NCBI GenBank assembly: GCA_025201345.1
Contig: JAIXMG010000006.1
Coordinates: 186,001 to 250,000, forward strand
DNA: 64,000 nt
Origin: Thamnidium elegans
Taxonomy: Eukaryota > Mucoromycota > Mucoromycetes > Mucorales > Mucoraceae
Direction: 5' to 3'
Positions 1 through 11,307 of this stretch are shown here, in pieces. The notes under the pieces were generated by a model, which saw nothing but the letters and a program-made list of their open reading frames with translations, was not told the origin of the DNA and did not search any database. Position 1 is the stretch's first letter. Each line of letters begins with the position of its first letter. Both the position numbers and the translations under genes were made by a program.

Positions 1-1677
1 AAGATCAAGCTTCTATTCTACATTTTAGGTTTGATTATTTATGCTGTTGATTGAATTATGGTCTATATTTGATTATAAACTTAATATGATGCTATTATTA
101 GTGATTCAGGATGAAGAGCTTGTTTCATATTTTGAATATGTTGGTGTTGTTGTGTCAGTCATACAACATGATATAGCTAATAGCTGACTGACTCAATGGT
201 CACGAGTAGAAAATGTCTGCTTATCAAAGATAACAAAGTCATTAAGGTTATTGCTTACTAAGTAAATAAATAAAATATTTCAACGATTAATAAGTTGCTA
301 GTTACAAATAAGCTAAAATGATACAAATGGTTCACTCTAATTTACAATAGATAAATTGACTTGTACACAATGAAATGAATCAAGGATGACACAGACTCTC
401 TTAGTAAAAATAGCCTTTATCTTTTATCAATAAAACAGTAATTCTTTGTCTGATTTTAATCTTCTTTTGATAATTTTGACACTTGATAAATCAGGTGTAG
501 TGGGATTTGATCTCAGCTGTCAATTCAGAAGTTGGTGTATCGGGATCTGGCCGTATTACTGAGCTGTGATGTTGTCATTATTCTTTTTACAGACTGGTTT
601 GTATTGATGTTTAATATGTAATATATACTCGGTTATTAGTTCCTTTTTTATAAACATATTTTATATGTTTTATGTGTGTTATTATTAATTCCTTTGTATA
701 TTCATTCTTTATTGCTATAGCTGAGTATAGATGATGATAGAAGATAGAGATATATTTCTTTTATGTTCGATACGAAGATATTCTTCGATCAGATTACCAC
801 ATAGCACTTAACACAGAATCGCAAAGAAAATGAATAAACACAAATCCGTAAATCAAACAAATGCTCTTGGTTTCTAAATATAAAACGAGAGTTTTTTTTT
901 CACGATTAGTTTGAGTCCAGTATTGTAATAGCATAAGAGGATGTTAACGTACTCAAAGCTGTAAGAACATATAACTCCGCTATAAGACCACCTCAAAGCT
1001 GTAAGAGCATCTTCGCTTTGCGATGTGTTAAACAGTAATACATATTCTCTTATACGGGTCGAAGTTTCTAAATGGAAAAGAATGACTTCCTCAACCCAGT
1101 CCATAGCATCATTCCCTTGCTTATCAACTGTTTTACCTTGACCGTCTTCATAATAAAAACGAGTAACCATATTAAGAAAAAAAAAAACGAAAATCAAAAA
1201 CCGCCTTACGGAAAACTTTATTACCCGCCCTTTTTTTTAAAAAACCACCCATTGGCGCTGGAATGACTGTAATATTCGTATTAGCAATCCCGAGGATGCG
1301 TTTTTTTTTTTTTGCATAAATGTAAGTACGTCATTTGGCACTCCCTTGCTTTCAATTTCCCTTCTTATTATTGGCTACGACTTTGGTAAACTAAAGAGAA
1401 AAAAAGAGTTCAAGCAACCTTTACCAAAAAAAAAAAAAAAAAAAAAATGCAATTGACTCTACACTGAAAACATGTATTATCTCTCCCTTTTCAAAAGCAA
1501 AAAAAAAAATACGGTTATTTTGTTTTCGCATATAAAAAAAAGAAAGGTTTACTACAAAAAAAAAAAAAAGATTCAGGGACCATCCTGTAATTAAAATCGC
1601 AGTTTGAAGACACTGGGGAATTACACTGCACCAGGGTATTTCAAAACAACTAAAAATCTTTTTTCTTGTATTAAACA
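1..1677. other. AT-rich intergenic leader without a confident gene
   Basis: No recognisable gene. The only sizeable open frame (874-1197, minus, 107 codons) has no recognised domain and starts in low-complexity sequence. Inside it lies a short direct repeat, tcaaagctgtaaga, near 952 and 992. An isolated TGACTCA occurs at 189-195 with no gene beside it. Poly(A) and poly(T) runs precede the PPR-like gene. Confidence 0.5.
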
Positions 1678-2700
1678 ATGCCTATATTAAGATTAACCAA
1701 GAGTATTGGTCGCCTTTGCTTAACCCAAAGAGCAACTTTAAAGCAACACCAACTCATTTCCTCACCAATAATCTATACCACCCGTCAACCATGGCGATCT
1801 TATTCTAGTCAGTCTATTATTCCTCAAACCAAAGATGCTGCATCGATCGTACCCATCCTAGATCAAGTTCAACAAAAGACCACGCAAGAATATAATAAAT
1901 TATTACACCAACTAGCATCGCAAGGTCGATCTGATCAAGCACAAAAACTGTATGACCATATATTTAGAGACCATCAAATTGCTGCAGATATGACCACCTA
2001 CAGTGAATTAATGTTATCTTATATTAACGATGGTAAATATGAAGATGCCATGGAGATTTATTACGAGCTACGTGATCATGAAGACTCAGCAAACAATTCT
2101 GTTAAAGATTTACGATTGAATGCCGAGACTTATGCAAGTATGATTGATTCATTAACCAACAAAAACAACATGACTTTAAACCAAACGCGTTTCAATCCAA
2201 CCGACGAACCGCTTTACGAATACTCTGTGCAAGACATTGATTCAGCCATCTATTCAAATATTGAAGGAGATTCACAGCCTTCTTTATTGACTGCACTTAC
2301 ATTATTTAACGATATGCGCCATTTAGAAATTCAACCCAATTCTCAAATGTATATCAATATGTTAAAGGCGTGCCAAGAGCAAAAGGATGGTTATGTATTA
2401 GAGAAGTTACATAAATTAATTCGTATGGATTTATATCTTGATCCTGACCTTGAAGTATTTAATCATTTGATGAAGGCTTACAAAGTAGTAGGTGATGGTA
2501 GTTCTGTATTGGAAATTTGGGATATGGCCCAAACAAGTAATAATTTTGACAAGGAAAGTGTATCAATTGCAATTGACACGTGTTTAGAAAATGGGTTTGT
2601 TACGCGATTAAGATCAATATGGGAAAGTTTAGAATCAAAAGGTCAATTAAATACTGAAAAGACATTAGATCAAGTATTACAAGAAAGAGGATATATGTAA
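1678..2700 (+). CDS. Mitochondrial pentatricopeptide-repeat (PPR)-like protein
   Basis: Single-exon gene of 340 residues. The first 45 residues are rich in Arg, Ser, Thr and hydrophobic residues and have no acidic residue, as in a mitochondrial presequence. Degenerate 35-residue helical hairpins follow at about 70-103 (TQEYNKLLHQLASQGR), 106-140 (TTYSELMLSYINDGKYEDA), 224-258 (MYINMLKACQEQKDG) and 261-292 (EVFNHLMKAYKVVGDG), matching the PPR pattern. Fungal proteins of this type usually bind organellar RNA and act in mitochondrial RNA processing or translation; the target here cannot be inferred. The start is the first ATG, after a pyrimidine-rich leader. The gene stands tandem and upstream of the septin, with a 258-bp T-rich spacer. 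A generic TPR-like helical repeat protein is the main alternative. Confidence 0.75.
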   Translation: MPILRLTKSIGRLCLTQRATLKQHQLISSPIIYTTRQPWRSYSSQSIIPQTKDAASIVPILDQVQQKTTQEYNKLLHQLASQGRSDQAQKLYDHIFRDHQIAADMTTYSELMLSYINDGKYEDAMEIYYELRDHEDSANNSVKDLRLNAETYASMIDSLTNKNNMTLNQTRFNPTDEPLYEYSVQDIDSAIYSNIEGDSQPSLLTALTLFNDMRHLEIQPNSQMYINMLKACQEQKDGYVLEKLHKLIRMDLYLDPDLEVFNHLMKAYKVVGDGSSVLEIWDMAQTSNNFDKESVSIAIDTCLENGFVTRLRSIWESLESKGQLNTEKTLDQVLQERGYM

Positions 2701-2958
2701 ACAAATAATAATAATAAAAAAATGTGTATATATAAAGAATGCCCCTCTTATAAAATACTTGTCCGTATGCATTGTAATATTCACAAGACAACTTGACCCT
2801 TTTTTTATTTTTGTTGTTGTCGTCCCCTTTTTATCCCTTATTCTTCTTTACTCCTTTTTTTTATTTTTTTTTTATTTTACCTTCTTTTTTTTTCCCTTTT
2901 TTTTTTTTCTTTCTTGGTTTCTCTCTTTTTTTAAAAAAATAATAATACATATATAAGC

Positions 2959-2975
2959 ATGGCACACGTAAGAAA

Positions 2976-3011
<36 letters not shown>

Positions 3012-4747
3012 TATTAAAAACGCATTATTCTATAGAGATTAGGAGGACGTAGAAAGAACGTAAAGAAAGGGTTTCAATTCACTTTAATGGTTGTAGGCAA
3101 GTATATGTATATAAACACCCTTTTTTTTTAGCTGTAATAAACTAACATGTATACTTAGGCGCCTCTGGTACAGGTCGTACTACTTTTGTTAATACACTTT
3201 GTGATTCCAATGTATTATCTAAAAAGATTTGTGATAATCCCGAGGAAGCACATAACGAAGAAGGAATTCTTATTAAACCTGTTTCTGTTGGTAAAGCTTT
3301 TATATAATACATGTAGAGAATAATCATAGTAACGACTTTTTTTCTTCTTCTAGAATTGGATGAGGACGGTGTTAGGTAAAGTGTTGTGAATTGGGCTAAA
3401 AGGGGAGTGTTGCTCCCCCCCCCCTTTCCTTTTTTTTTTCTCCAAAAAGGGAGATGATTCCCCTTATTTACTTATTTATGTATATAGAATCTCCTTAACC
3501 ATTGTTGATACACCTGGGTTTGGTGATAATATTGATAATGAGAAATGGTAAAAAAAAAAAAATGGAATCGTACTATAAAAACTTACATCGTTTTTAGTTT
3601 CCAAGAAATTGTGGGTCATTTAGAAACACAATATGATGATATTTTAGCAGAAGAATCCAGAATTAAACGTAACCCTCGTTTCCGCGATAATCGTGTCCAT
3701 GCACTTTTATACTTTATTTCGCCTACAGGTCATGCGTAAGTAAAAACGCTAGTCATATATACAATTAAAATAATATAATAACAAACAAACAATAGTCTTC
3801 GTGAAATTGATATTGAATTAATGCGTCGCCTAAGTCCTCGTGTAAATGTTATTCCTGTTGTTGGTCGTGCTGATTCTCTTACTCCATTAGAACTCAAGGA
3901 CTTTAAGAGAAGAGTAAGTATTATTATACAAAAAATAAAAAACCAAGATCCTTGACGAATAAATTATTATTATAGATTATGGAAGATATTGAACATTATA
4001 ATATTCGCATCTATAATTTCCCATATGATGTAGAAGAAGATGATGAAGATACTATTGAAGAAAACAGTGAATTAAGAGCACTTTTACCATTTTCGATTAT
4101 CGGTAGCGATGAAGAGATCACAGTAAATGGTCGTTCTGTACGTGGAAGACAGTACCCATGGGGTGCTGTGGAAGGTATGTATAGACTGGACCTACATATT
4201 GATCTGCGTTTATTTATGCATCCTTTTTTTTTTTTTTTTTTTTTTTTTGTTATTTATTTTAGTGGATAACCCCCAACATTCTGATTTCGCTCGTTTAAGA
4301 TCTGCTCTCTTAAGGTATTTTTATTGTTTGCAGTATACCTAAAATACGATACTAATGAACACCAGTAATAGTTCTCATTTGCAAGACCTCAAGGAAATCA
4401 CGCATGATATTTTATATGAGAATTATCGTACTGAAAAACTTAGTCGTACCGTCAATGGAGGTGATCAAGAGTGAGTCTTTTTTTTTTTTGCATGTTACTA
4501 TGGTTACTAATTATTATTTTCGCTGCTTAGTTACAGTAGTGATGCTTCTATGAACGCTGATGAAATGGCTGGTCAAAGCGTACGATTGAAGGAGGAACAT
4601 TTACGAAAAGAAGAAGAAAAGCTTCGTGAAATTGAATTAAAAGTTCAAAGAGAAATTCAAGAAAAGAGAGCCGAGTTGATGAATAAAGAAGAAGCATTAC
4701 GTAGTTTAGAAGCAAGACTTTCACAAGCTCAATTATCTGATGCTTAA
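2959..4747 (+). CDS. Septin, Cdc11/AspA type (11 exons)
   Basis: Filament-forming GTPase of the septin ring at septa, hyphal tips and branch sites. Proposed exons: 2959-2967, 3036-3096, 3159-3290, 3354-3375, 3488-3547, 3598-3735, 3796-3913, 3976-4174, 4263-4314, 4372-4470, 4531-4747. Visible motifs are the P-loop GASGTGRTTF, switch DTPGFGD, the G4-like GRADSLTP and the septin element KRNPRFRDNRVHALLYF. The C-terminus (RLKEEHLRKEEEKLREIEL onward) is a coiled coil. The Arg at the usual P-loop Lys (GTGRT) is the signature of the Cdc11/AspA group. Exon 1 encodes only Met-Ala-His. The intron at 3097-3158 begins with GCAAGT rather than GT. Other introns are GT-AG and one carries a C10 run. The first exon is the least certain part; the rest follows family conservation closely. 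Confidence 0.9.
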
Positions 4748-4809
4748 ATGAAACATAATTTTTTTAAATAAAATAATTCACTTTTGGCTGCATAAAGAAT
4801 CAGAACTCC

Positions 4810-4840
<31 letters not shown>

Positions 4841-4939
4841 GGCCCTTTATATATAATCTCCGTTTATTTTATTTTTTCTCGTCTTTTTTTTTATTCTCTC
4901 ATTCTTTTTTAGTGAAAAAAAAACACCAAGTCAATAATA

Positions 4940-5880
<941 letters not shown>

Positions 5881-6301
5881 AAAAATAAATAAAAATCAGT
5901 GTTTAATCTAACCGAGAAGTAGTTTATATTTTTTTTTAAAAAAAAAAAAATACGCGTACAGTGAGTAAATGTACCTGTTAAATACCGGCTGGGTATTAAC
6001 GATTCAAAACAAAAAAAGTAAAAACTAGTTCTTTTGTTGGCAGTTGTATCGAATCTTAAACTAATGACCTAATACTATAAACTTACAGCTTTTTAAACCC
6101 ATCCTTAAAATTTATGGTTCTAATAAACTAACTGCTATAAACATAGAGTAGTGGTACAGGATAAGATAAGATCAAATCCTTTTTTGTGTTACTTCATATT
6201 TAAATGCCGTAACAGGAGTCAGCGTATTGAGTAAAGGAAAATTTCATTGTACCATCACGATCCAAAGCAGAACTTAGGAGATCTTTCAACATATTTGATA
6301 A
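5881..6301. other. Intergenic spacer
   Basis: AT-rich sequence between Ypt6 and a decayed coding fragment. It holds poly(T)/poly(A) runs near 5931-5950, and I see no gene or RNA signal. Confidence 0.4.
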
Positions 6302-6550
6302 TTACATGACTCTTTCATTCAAAGTCTTTGTCGCGTTATTTCCACCATCATTCAATCCTATTTCAAGGCAAGCTAGTTCCAGAGAAAGATATTCCAAAGT
6401 AAGATCGCTCATAACAGCATAGACTTTAGTATTAATATCGTTGAACTTTCCAAGCGTTCTGCTCGCATACTTCCTGTCTGATCTGATACAACTACCTGTA
6501 CACCTATAAATATCTAAAATTATATACGTAGTAGATACTTGTTGTTTCAA
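6302..6550 (-). pseudogene. Possible fragment of an orphan Mucorales-type gene
   Basis: Open frame of 82 codons on the minus strand with a coding-like composition. The segment LEYLSLELACLEIGLNDGG followed by NNATKTLNE resembles, from memory, a block found in a large family of uncharacterised Mucorales proteins; this was not searched. There is no full-length gene here and no clear splice partner, so a truncated relic is the best reading. A chance open frame is possible. Confidence 0.3.
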
Positions 6551-6981
6551 CTTGATTCATGCAAGATCCTTTTTATGCATGAAAAAAAAAAAGATGCCCG
6601 TTATTAGAAGTGCTATTGAACTCTACTGTATAAGACTAACTCAAACTGTCGCTTTCTCTAGTAACACTGTGTCTGTCAGGGTTAGCAATGAACAGAAAGG
6701 ATGGAATACTTTACGTTTTTAGATGTAATATTCTTGTCCAACTAGTCTTTTTATTTCTTTTTCTCACTTAACGAATCACTAAAATTTACACTTTATTCAA
6801 AAATATAATTATGGAGTGACAGTTTGGATAATTTAGGTGATGAAACCAAACTGGTAGTATATAAAAATATACAGTTTATTGTCTCAGATATCAGCTCCTC
6901 TCACAAGTACTTCGTCAATGCATCAATATCTTTTTTTTTAATTATAATAAAAAAAAAACACAAAAAAAAACAAAAAGTTGT
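6551..6981. other. Intergenic spacer
   Basis: AT-rich, with poly(A) runs near 6940-6975 just beyond the stop codon of the following minus-strand gene. No gene is seen. Confidence 0.4.
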
Positions 6982-8142
6982 TTATTCCTCACTTTTATAA
7001 GATGAAAGAATATCATCAACTATACCCTTGGCTATATCATATTCAATGCCTTTCATAAGCATTTCTGGAAGCTGCATTTTTATTTTTCTAATTGCTTCCT
7101 TTCTTTCATGAGCATACTGTTCTCTTTTCATTGCTTGATGTACTTTTAATGCATCAGCAATATGATTCTTTTGGAGATCTAACGCGGATAGTTTTGCTTT
7201 TTTTTTTGGGCGACGTTGCTCTTCTTCACCGCTGCCATCTGAACCGACGTCAGACTCTTCTTCTCTTCTCAAGACTTCCGGTGAGTGTGGTCTAACTTCT
7301 CTCGATACAGTTATTGTCTCCTCTCTTGCTGTGTTTTCCCTGTGCTCTTTTATACGCTTATAGCCCCGGCAAATACCTTCTAATATGGCTATAACATGAA
7401 AAAAAAATTAGGTGAATCGAAAAATAACTTTAATAAAGTTACCGTCTTGTCTGCTAGGATCTATCTGACGAAATAGCGGTGAATTTTCTTTTTCATTTGC
7501 TATTGTATACGCCTTGAAAATTGTTTCCAGCTTGGATTTGGTACTAGGGCCCTTTCGATGTGTATATCCTCTCCCGTTAAAATATTTGACAGCACGGTCA
7601 ATTACTTCAATTTTTTTCCCTTCAAGTTTTCCGGTATAAATATCGTGTTCTTTGCCATTGTCCTTAAGTAAAAATTGTATCAATAGGTCATACGAGCAAA
7701 ATTCTCTAGTACTGTCATTGTCTTCGTACCAACTGACCTGTTTCTTCTTCTTTATTGATGGTACAATACCAGTCGCTGAGGAACTAGCTTCAATAGAAGG
7801 AATGTTGCTGGTGGTCAAAGACCGTGTGTCGGAATTCGTAAAGGAACTAGTTTCCTTAGAAGCGACGTCGGTGGTAGTTAAATATCGCGTGTAAGGATTC
7901 GGGGAGGAACTAGCTGCCTTTGGAGCGATTTTGGTCAGAGATGAAAGCCGTGTGTTGGAATTTGTGGAGGAACTAGCTTCCTTAGGTGCGATTTTGGTCG
8001 TCGTTAAAGATCGTGTGTTGGGATTAGTGGAGGGATTAACTTCCTTAGAAGCTATTGAATATTGTGTGTTGGGATTCGTGCAGTAACTAGCTTCCTTGGG
8101 AGCGATTTTGGCTGGTGCTAAAGATCGTTTGTTGGGATTCAT
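6982..8142 (-). CDS. Uncharacterised protein with N-terminal 21-residue repeats
   Basis: Two exons, 7443-8142 and 6982-7388, join in phase to 368 residues. The N-terminal 125 residues are about six copies of a 21-residue unit, consensus NPNTRSLTTTKIAPKEASSS. Next comes a conserved-looking globular block (SWYEDNDS through YTGKLEGKKIEVIDRAVKY to THRKGPSTKSKLETIFKAY). Its spacing of Trp, Leu and basic residues is reminiscent of Myb/SANT-like modules, but this is only a resemblance. The C-terminal third is acidic then basic (RRPKKKAKL, a possible nuclear signal) and helical. The product may be a nuclear or DNA-binding protein; no function is assigned. The start lies 16 bp from the ATG of the divergent gene at 8159. 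Confidence 0.55.
7755..8142 (-). repeat. Tandem repeat, about 63-bp unit, roughly six degenerate copies
   Basis: In-frame tandem repeat at the 5' end of the coding sequence. Each unit encodes a variant of NPNTRSLTTTKIAPKEASSST. Copies differ by several substitutions, and one is shortened to 17 residues. Copy-number variation between strains would be expected. Confidence 0.75.
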
Positions 8143-8158
8143 GTATTAATTCTGGTTG

Positions 8159-9235
8159 ATGTCTTTTGTCCAGAAGAAATACAGTGCTTCCACTCAATCT
8201 ACCGAGTTTTTGAAAACCCGAGTGAATAACGTTAAACCTTCCATTCAAAAAAGCAGTCTCCCACAACCGAATGCTTCTTTTGTAATGCTGTGTCCTGTAT
8301 TTTTTATACAGTGAAGCTGGGAAATATTGGTCGATTTGGAAAAATAAATGGTGATTATAAAAAATTAATTTGAGTCTTACGAAGAGCATGATTTAGTTGC
8401 TCTAGAAGTTGCTAAAGACGACAATGACACCAAAATTATTCAAGATAGTGCAAAATTGTTACGGGAAGCGAAAGATGATTTAAATAATTTGATTGAGATA
8501 GTATTTACTAGTTACGATGAACAAGTATTTACCTGGAGTTTCCAAGTTTCTGGTGAGGGTTATGTACTATGTAAAGCATAATTATTTTACTGATCCCTCT
8601 CTTCCTTAATCTTTGCACTGTAAGCGCTAATTGTCATATCTCTACTTCCCACATTGCAAGTGATGGACTCTATATATCAATTCCACAGCACAGCTTCCAC
8701 TTGCCGATGATTGCTGCAACACAACCACTACTTGAATTTAAGAAGACCCTGGAGTTTTTATTTGAATTTAAAGTAAGTATACTTTCAATGGCAAGATTAC
8801 AGAATTTATAGAACACTTCCTAATATTTTGTACATATTTGTCAATCGTTAATAATAGAGTCATATTGTAGATATGATAGTAATCATTAATCAAAATAATA
8901 TCAGACGTAATAGTATCAATGATAACTTTGGTCGATTCAGTCAAAACTCTAGCAGTAGAAGAGATATTTCTCTGTGGACTCGTGAAACCTGGTACACACC
9001 TCATCGTAATGAGGGGAAGTCCTCTGTTGTTCCCTCTCATCTGTTTGGATTTCGTCGGCCTGCGTCATTGTTAGAAAAACTTTTGCTGCTCTCCTCTGAC
9101 AATGAAGCTGACAATGCGAACAGCTCTGTTTCCGAGGATAACGGTGATGCGTATGGTTTTATAAAAACTCAATCAGGATGGTACAACAAGTACACGAAGG
9201 AGATACATGAAAACCACCCTTTGCATGATATCTAA
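8159..9235 (+). CDS. Spliced orphan protein, 5' exon boundaries unresolved
   Basis: Coding-like blocks run on the plus strand from ATG 8159 (MSFVQKKYSASTQS...) through 8384-8550 (SYEEHDLVALEVAKDDN, SAKLLREAKDDLNNLIEI) and about 8641-8772 (GLYISIPQHSFHLPMIAAT) to 8858-9235. The last intron is clear: donor GTAAGT at 8773, acceptor before 8858, phase 0. The final exon ends DAYGFIKTQSGWYNKYTKE and so on. The joins between the first three blocks do not resolve into one frame by eye, so either an intron is misjudged or the 5' part is decaying. The block order resembles an orphan family I recall as multi-copy in Mucorales proteomes; function is unknown. It is divergent from the repeat protein at 8142. 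Confidence 0.45.
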
Positions 9236-9838
9236 ATACCAAAAAAAAAATTATCCCATGTATTCATCTTGTTTTTCCAGTTATAGCAAGTCTTTCTGTT
9301 TAGCTTGGGATTTTCAGAAGGTGCTCTAGCACATAACGATCTTTTTCTTCTCTGCAACAGCTGAATTATATGCACTTCCTTATACCGTAAATCATGAATC
9401 AATAAAGCTTTTTAATTACCTTCTGAGAAGCATAACCACATTTGAGGAGAGAGGAAGTTTTACTCCCTATTATGATAATTCAGCTCTCGGCAATTATGCG
9501 TTGAATTCAGCACTACCCTTTTCACTATATTCCTTTTCTACAAATTACATTTGCTGTTTGCGGGGGGGGGGGTAAACAAATTAAGGTGGTTTTTATTAAT
9601 TTTGGTGACAACTAGCATAATTGTAAAATAGTTAGGTAGGTAGGTGGGAGGCGGTAGGTGGGCATATACTGTTTCCCCTTTCAGCGAGCCTAAATCGCTA
9701 TTCCGACACGCCTAGCATGACAAAAGATTGGAGATGTAATTTTAAATAGTCTACTATAAGGCCAACAAACGTAACAGCAAAAATTGATCGTTTAAAACAA
9801 AAACCGCTCGTTTAAAGAACTTGCAACCATTTGAGACT
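9236..9838. other. Intergenic, G-rich stretches
   Basis: No gene. It has a G11 run at 9562-9572 and a G-rich stretch near 9640-9663 (ggtaggtaggtgggaggcgg), unusual in this AT-rich window. Confidence 0.5.
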
Positions 9839-9990
9839 TGCAGAACTATAGTTAGTGACATGACCAACGCAGCTGAATCTAAGATCAACGAAGACCCGAG
9901 ACCAACAACTTCCCACTCCTGGCAGAACAAAGATAAAGATCTTTGAATAAGCCCTGGTCTTTCTCGGTTTTACGCGCTGGGCACTGATCA
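9839..9990 (+). repeat. 152-bp direct repeat, copy 1
   Basis: Nearly identical to 10104-10255, offset 265 bp, with two mismatches seen (aacgaagacc/aacaaagacc and ctgatca/ctggtca). The unit starts tgcagaactatagttag and ends near cgcgctgggcact. Open frames in it are incidental. It may be part of a non-autonomous element or a local duplication. Confidence 0.85.
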
Positions 9991-10103
9991 TGTCAATAAT
10001 AGAGAATGGAAGTGTTCTTGAACAAACGGCGTTTAGATAAAAATTAATTACTTCAGTAACATTTGAAGATGATTTTAAAAGGACATACCAACTATGAAGG
10101 AAC

Positions 10104-10255
10104 TGCAGAACTATAGTTAGTGACATGACCAACGCAGCTGAATCTAAGATCAACAAAGACCCGAGACCAACAACTTCCCACTCCTGGCAGAACAAAGATA
10201 AAGATCTTTGAATAAGCCCTGGTCTTTCTCGGTTTTACGCGCTGGGCACTGGTCA
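10104..10255 (+). repeat. 152-bp direct repeat, copy 2
   Basis: Second copy of the 9839-9990 unit. The 113-bp sequence between the copies is not repeated. Confidence 0.85.
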
Positions 10256-10358
10256 GGCCATTGAAGAACATGAATAAATTCAACGATTAAAAGAATTAAA
10301 CTAAGTTCAGATGAAAAGAATTACATTAAGTAGAAAACTGATGTCGTCATCATTTCGA

Positions 10359-10539
10359 TGTTACAATCTTGACATATTTCACTAACATCTTCAAGAAGCT
10401 TCTGGCAAGATTATTACAAAGACTTTCCAGCAACTTCAACAGTAACTTCTAGAATATCATAATTAGTATAAATACTCTCTATATTTTTATCAATAAATCT
10501 TTATTTTCAGTCTTAATTCTGACCTCTTATTAATAAACA
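10359..10539 (+). mobile_element. Candidate solo LTR
   Basis: A 181-bp segment starts TGTTACAATC and ends TAATAAACA, that is, TG...CA ends. It has a TATA-like agtataaatactc and a polyadenylation-like aataaat in the expected order for a retrotransposon LTR. No target-site duplication is visible (flanks ttcga and tctgc), and no second copy lies in the window. Confidence 0.3.
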
Positions 10540-10739
10540 TCTGCGCAATATATTCTATCTCTAGGAGATAGAAAGAAAAACTGTAGTATATTGGCAATCC
10601 GTCATTTTGTGAGTTTTTTCAATAGCCGTGACTGTAAGCACTAATGGCATTATTTCTAAAATAAGATCTTGCAGAAAAAAAAAAAAAGTATATTTTTTTT
10701 TTTCTTTATAAAATATCACGCATTTTTTATTTAATTCCC

Positions 10740-11177
10740 ATGATACAGATTAAACAAATAACCGAAAAAGATGTTACAAAAGAAAAGTTAAACGAACTAG
10801 TTACTTTACTTCAACAACTTTCAACTAGTTGCAATGAGTCATTAGTAATGAATGCCATCAAGTCAAGTCAAAGCTGTATTTTTATAGCTACAACCGATGA
10901 AAACAAGATAGTTGGAACAGCCACACTAGGGTATATAAATTGTTTCACAGGGTTACGGGTCCATATTGAAGACGTGGTAGTAGACTCGGATTATCGGGGT
11001 AAAGGTATAGCATCCAACCTTATAAACGAAGCCATTGAGCGTGCGAAAATTCTCCAGGCTAAAACTATAGACTTGACGAGCAGACCAGAAAGGGAATCAG
11101 CCAATAGACTTTATCAAAAATTGGGTTTTGTTAAAAGAGATACCAATGTATATCGTTACACCAATCAAATTCAGTGA
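10740..11177 (+). CDS. GNAT-family N-acetyltransferase
   Basis: Intronless, 145 residues, a complete single GNAT domain. Motif A is visible as VHIEDVVVDSDYRGKGIASN, with the acetyl-CoA pyrophosphate-binding loop R-G-K-G-I-A at about residues 88-93. Motif B is TIDLTSRPERESANRLYQKLGF, where the terminal YQKLGF is the standard GNAT beta-bulge region. The likely reaction is acetyl transfer to a primary amine of a small molecule or protein N-terminus; the substrate cannot be told. Short, intronless and bacterial-looking in layout, it may be an old horizontal acquisition, but fungi carry many such genes. The start is the first ATG, after a poly(A)/poly(T) leader. Confidence 0.85.
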   Translation: MIQIKQITEKDVTKEKLNELVTLLQQLSTSCNESLVMNAIKSSQSCIFIATTDENKIVGTATLGYINCFTGLRVHIEDVVVDSDYRGKGIASNLINEAIERAKILQAKTIDLTSRPERESANRLYQKLGFVKRDTNVYRYTNQIQ

Positions 11178-11307
11178 AAAACTCGTATATAAAATAAACT
11201 TTTTTTCCCCACACTTTTTTGATATCTGATTATAAAAGCCCTTTTCATTTTCTCGGTTTCTTTTCTTTATTTTACTTTATATATAAACATATATATATAT
11301 ATACAAT

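Noticed and set aside
874..1197. 107-codon minus-strand open frame in the leader region
   Set aside because: It starts and ends in homopolymer-derived sequence, shows no domain, and has no splice partner. A chance or relic frame is likelier.
2968..3008. Long poly(A) after the septin start as a possible retroposed poly(A) tail
   Set aside because: It lies within a well-fitting intron whose removal restores the septin frame, and many introns here carry A or T runs.
7652..7894. Antisense frame across the 63-bp repeat region
   Set aside because: A shadow of the repeat-coding gene on the other strand; it follows the repeat period and has no independent support.
6982..9235. The head-to-head pair as a single transposon
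   Set aside because: I found no terminal inverted or direct repeats or target duplication at either border. Kept only as an open idea in the findings.
9812..10283. Overlapping minus-strand frames with identical internal protein segments
   Set aside because: The identity comes from the 152-bp DNA repeat. The frames lack starts in context and any domain.
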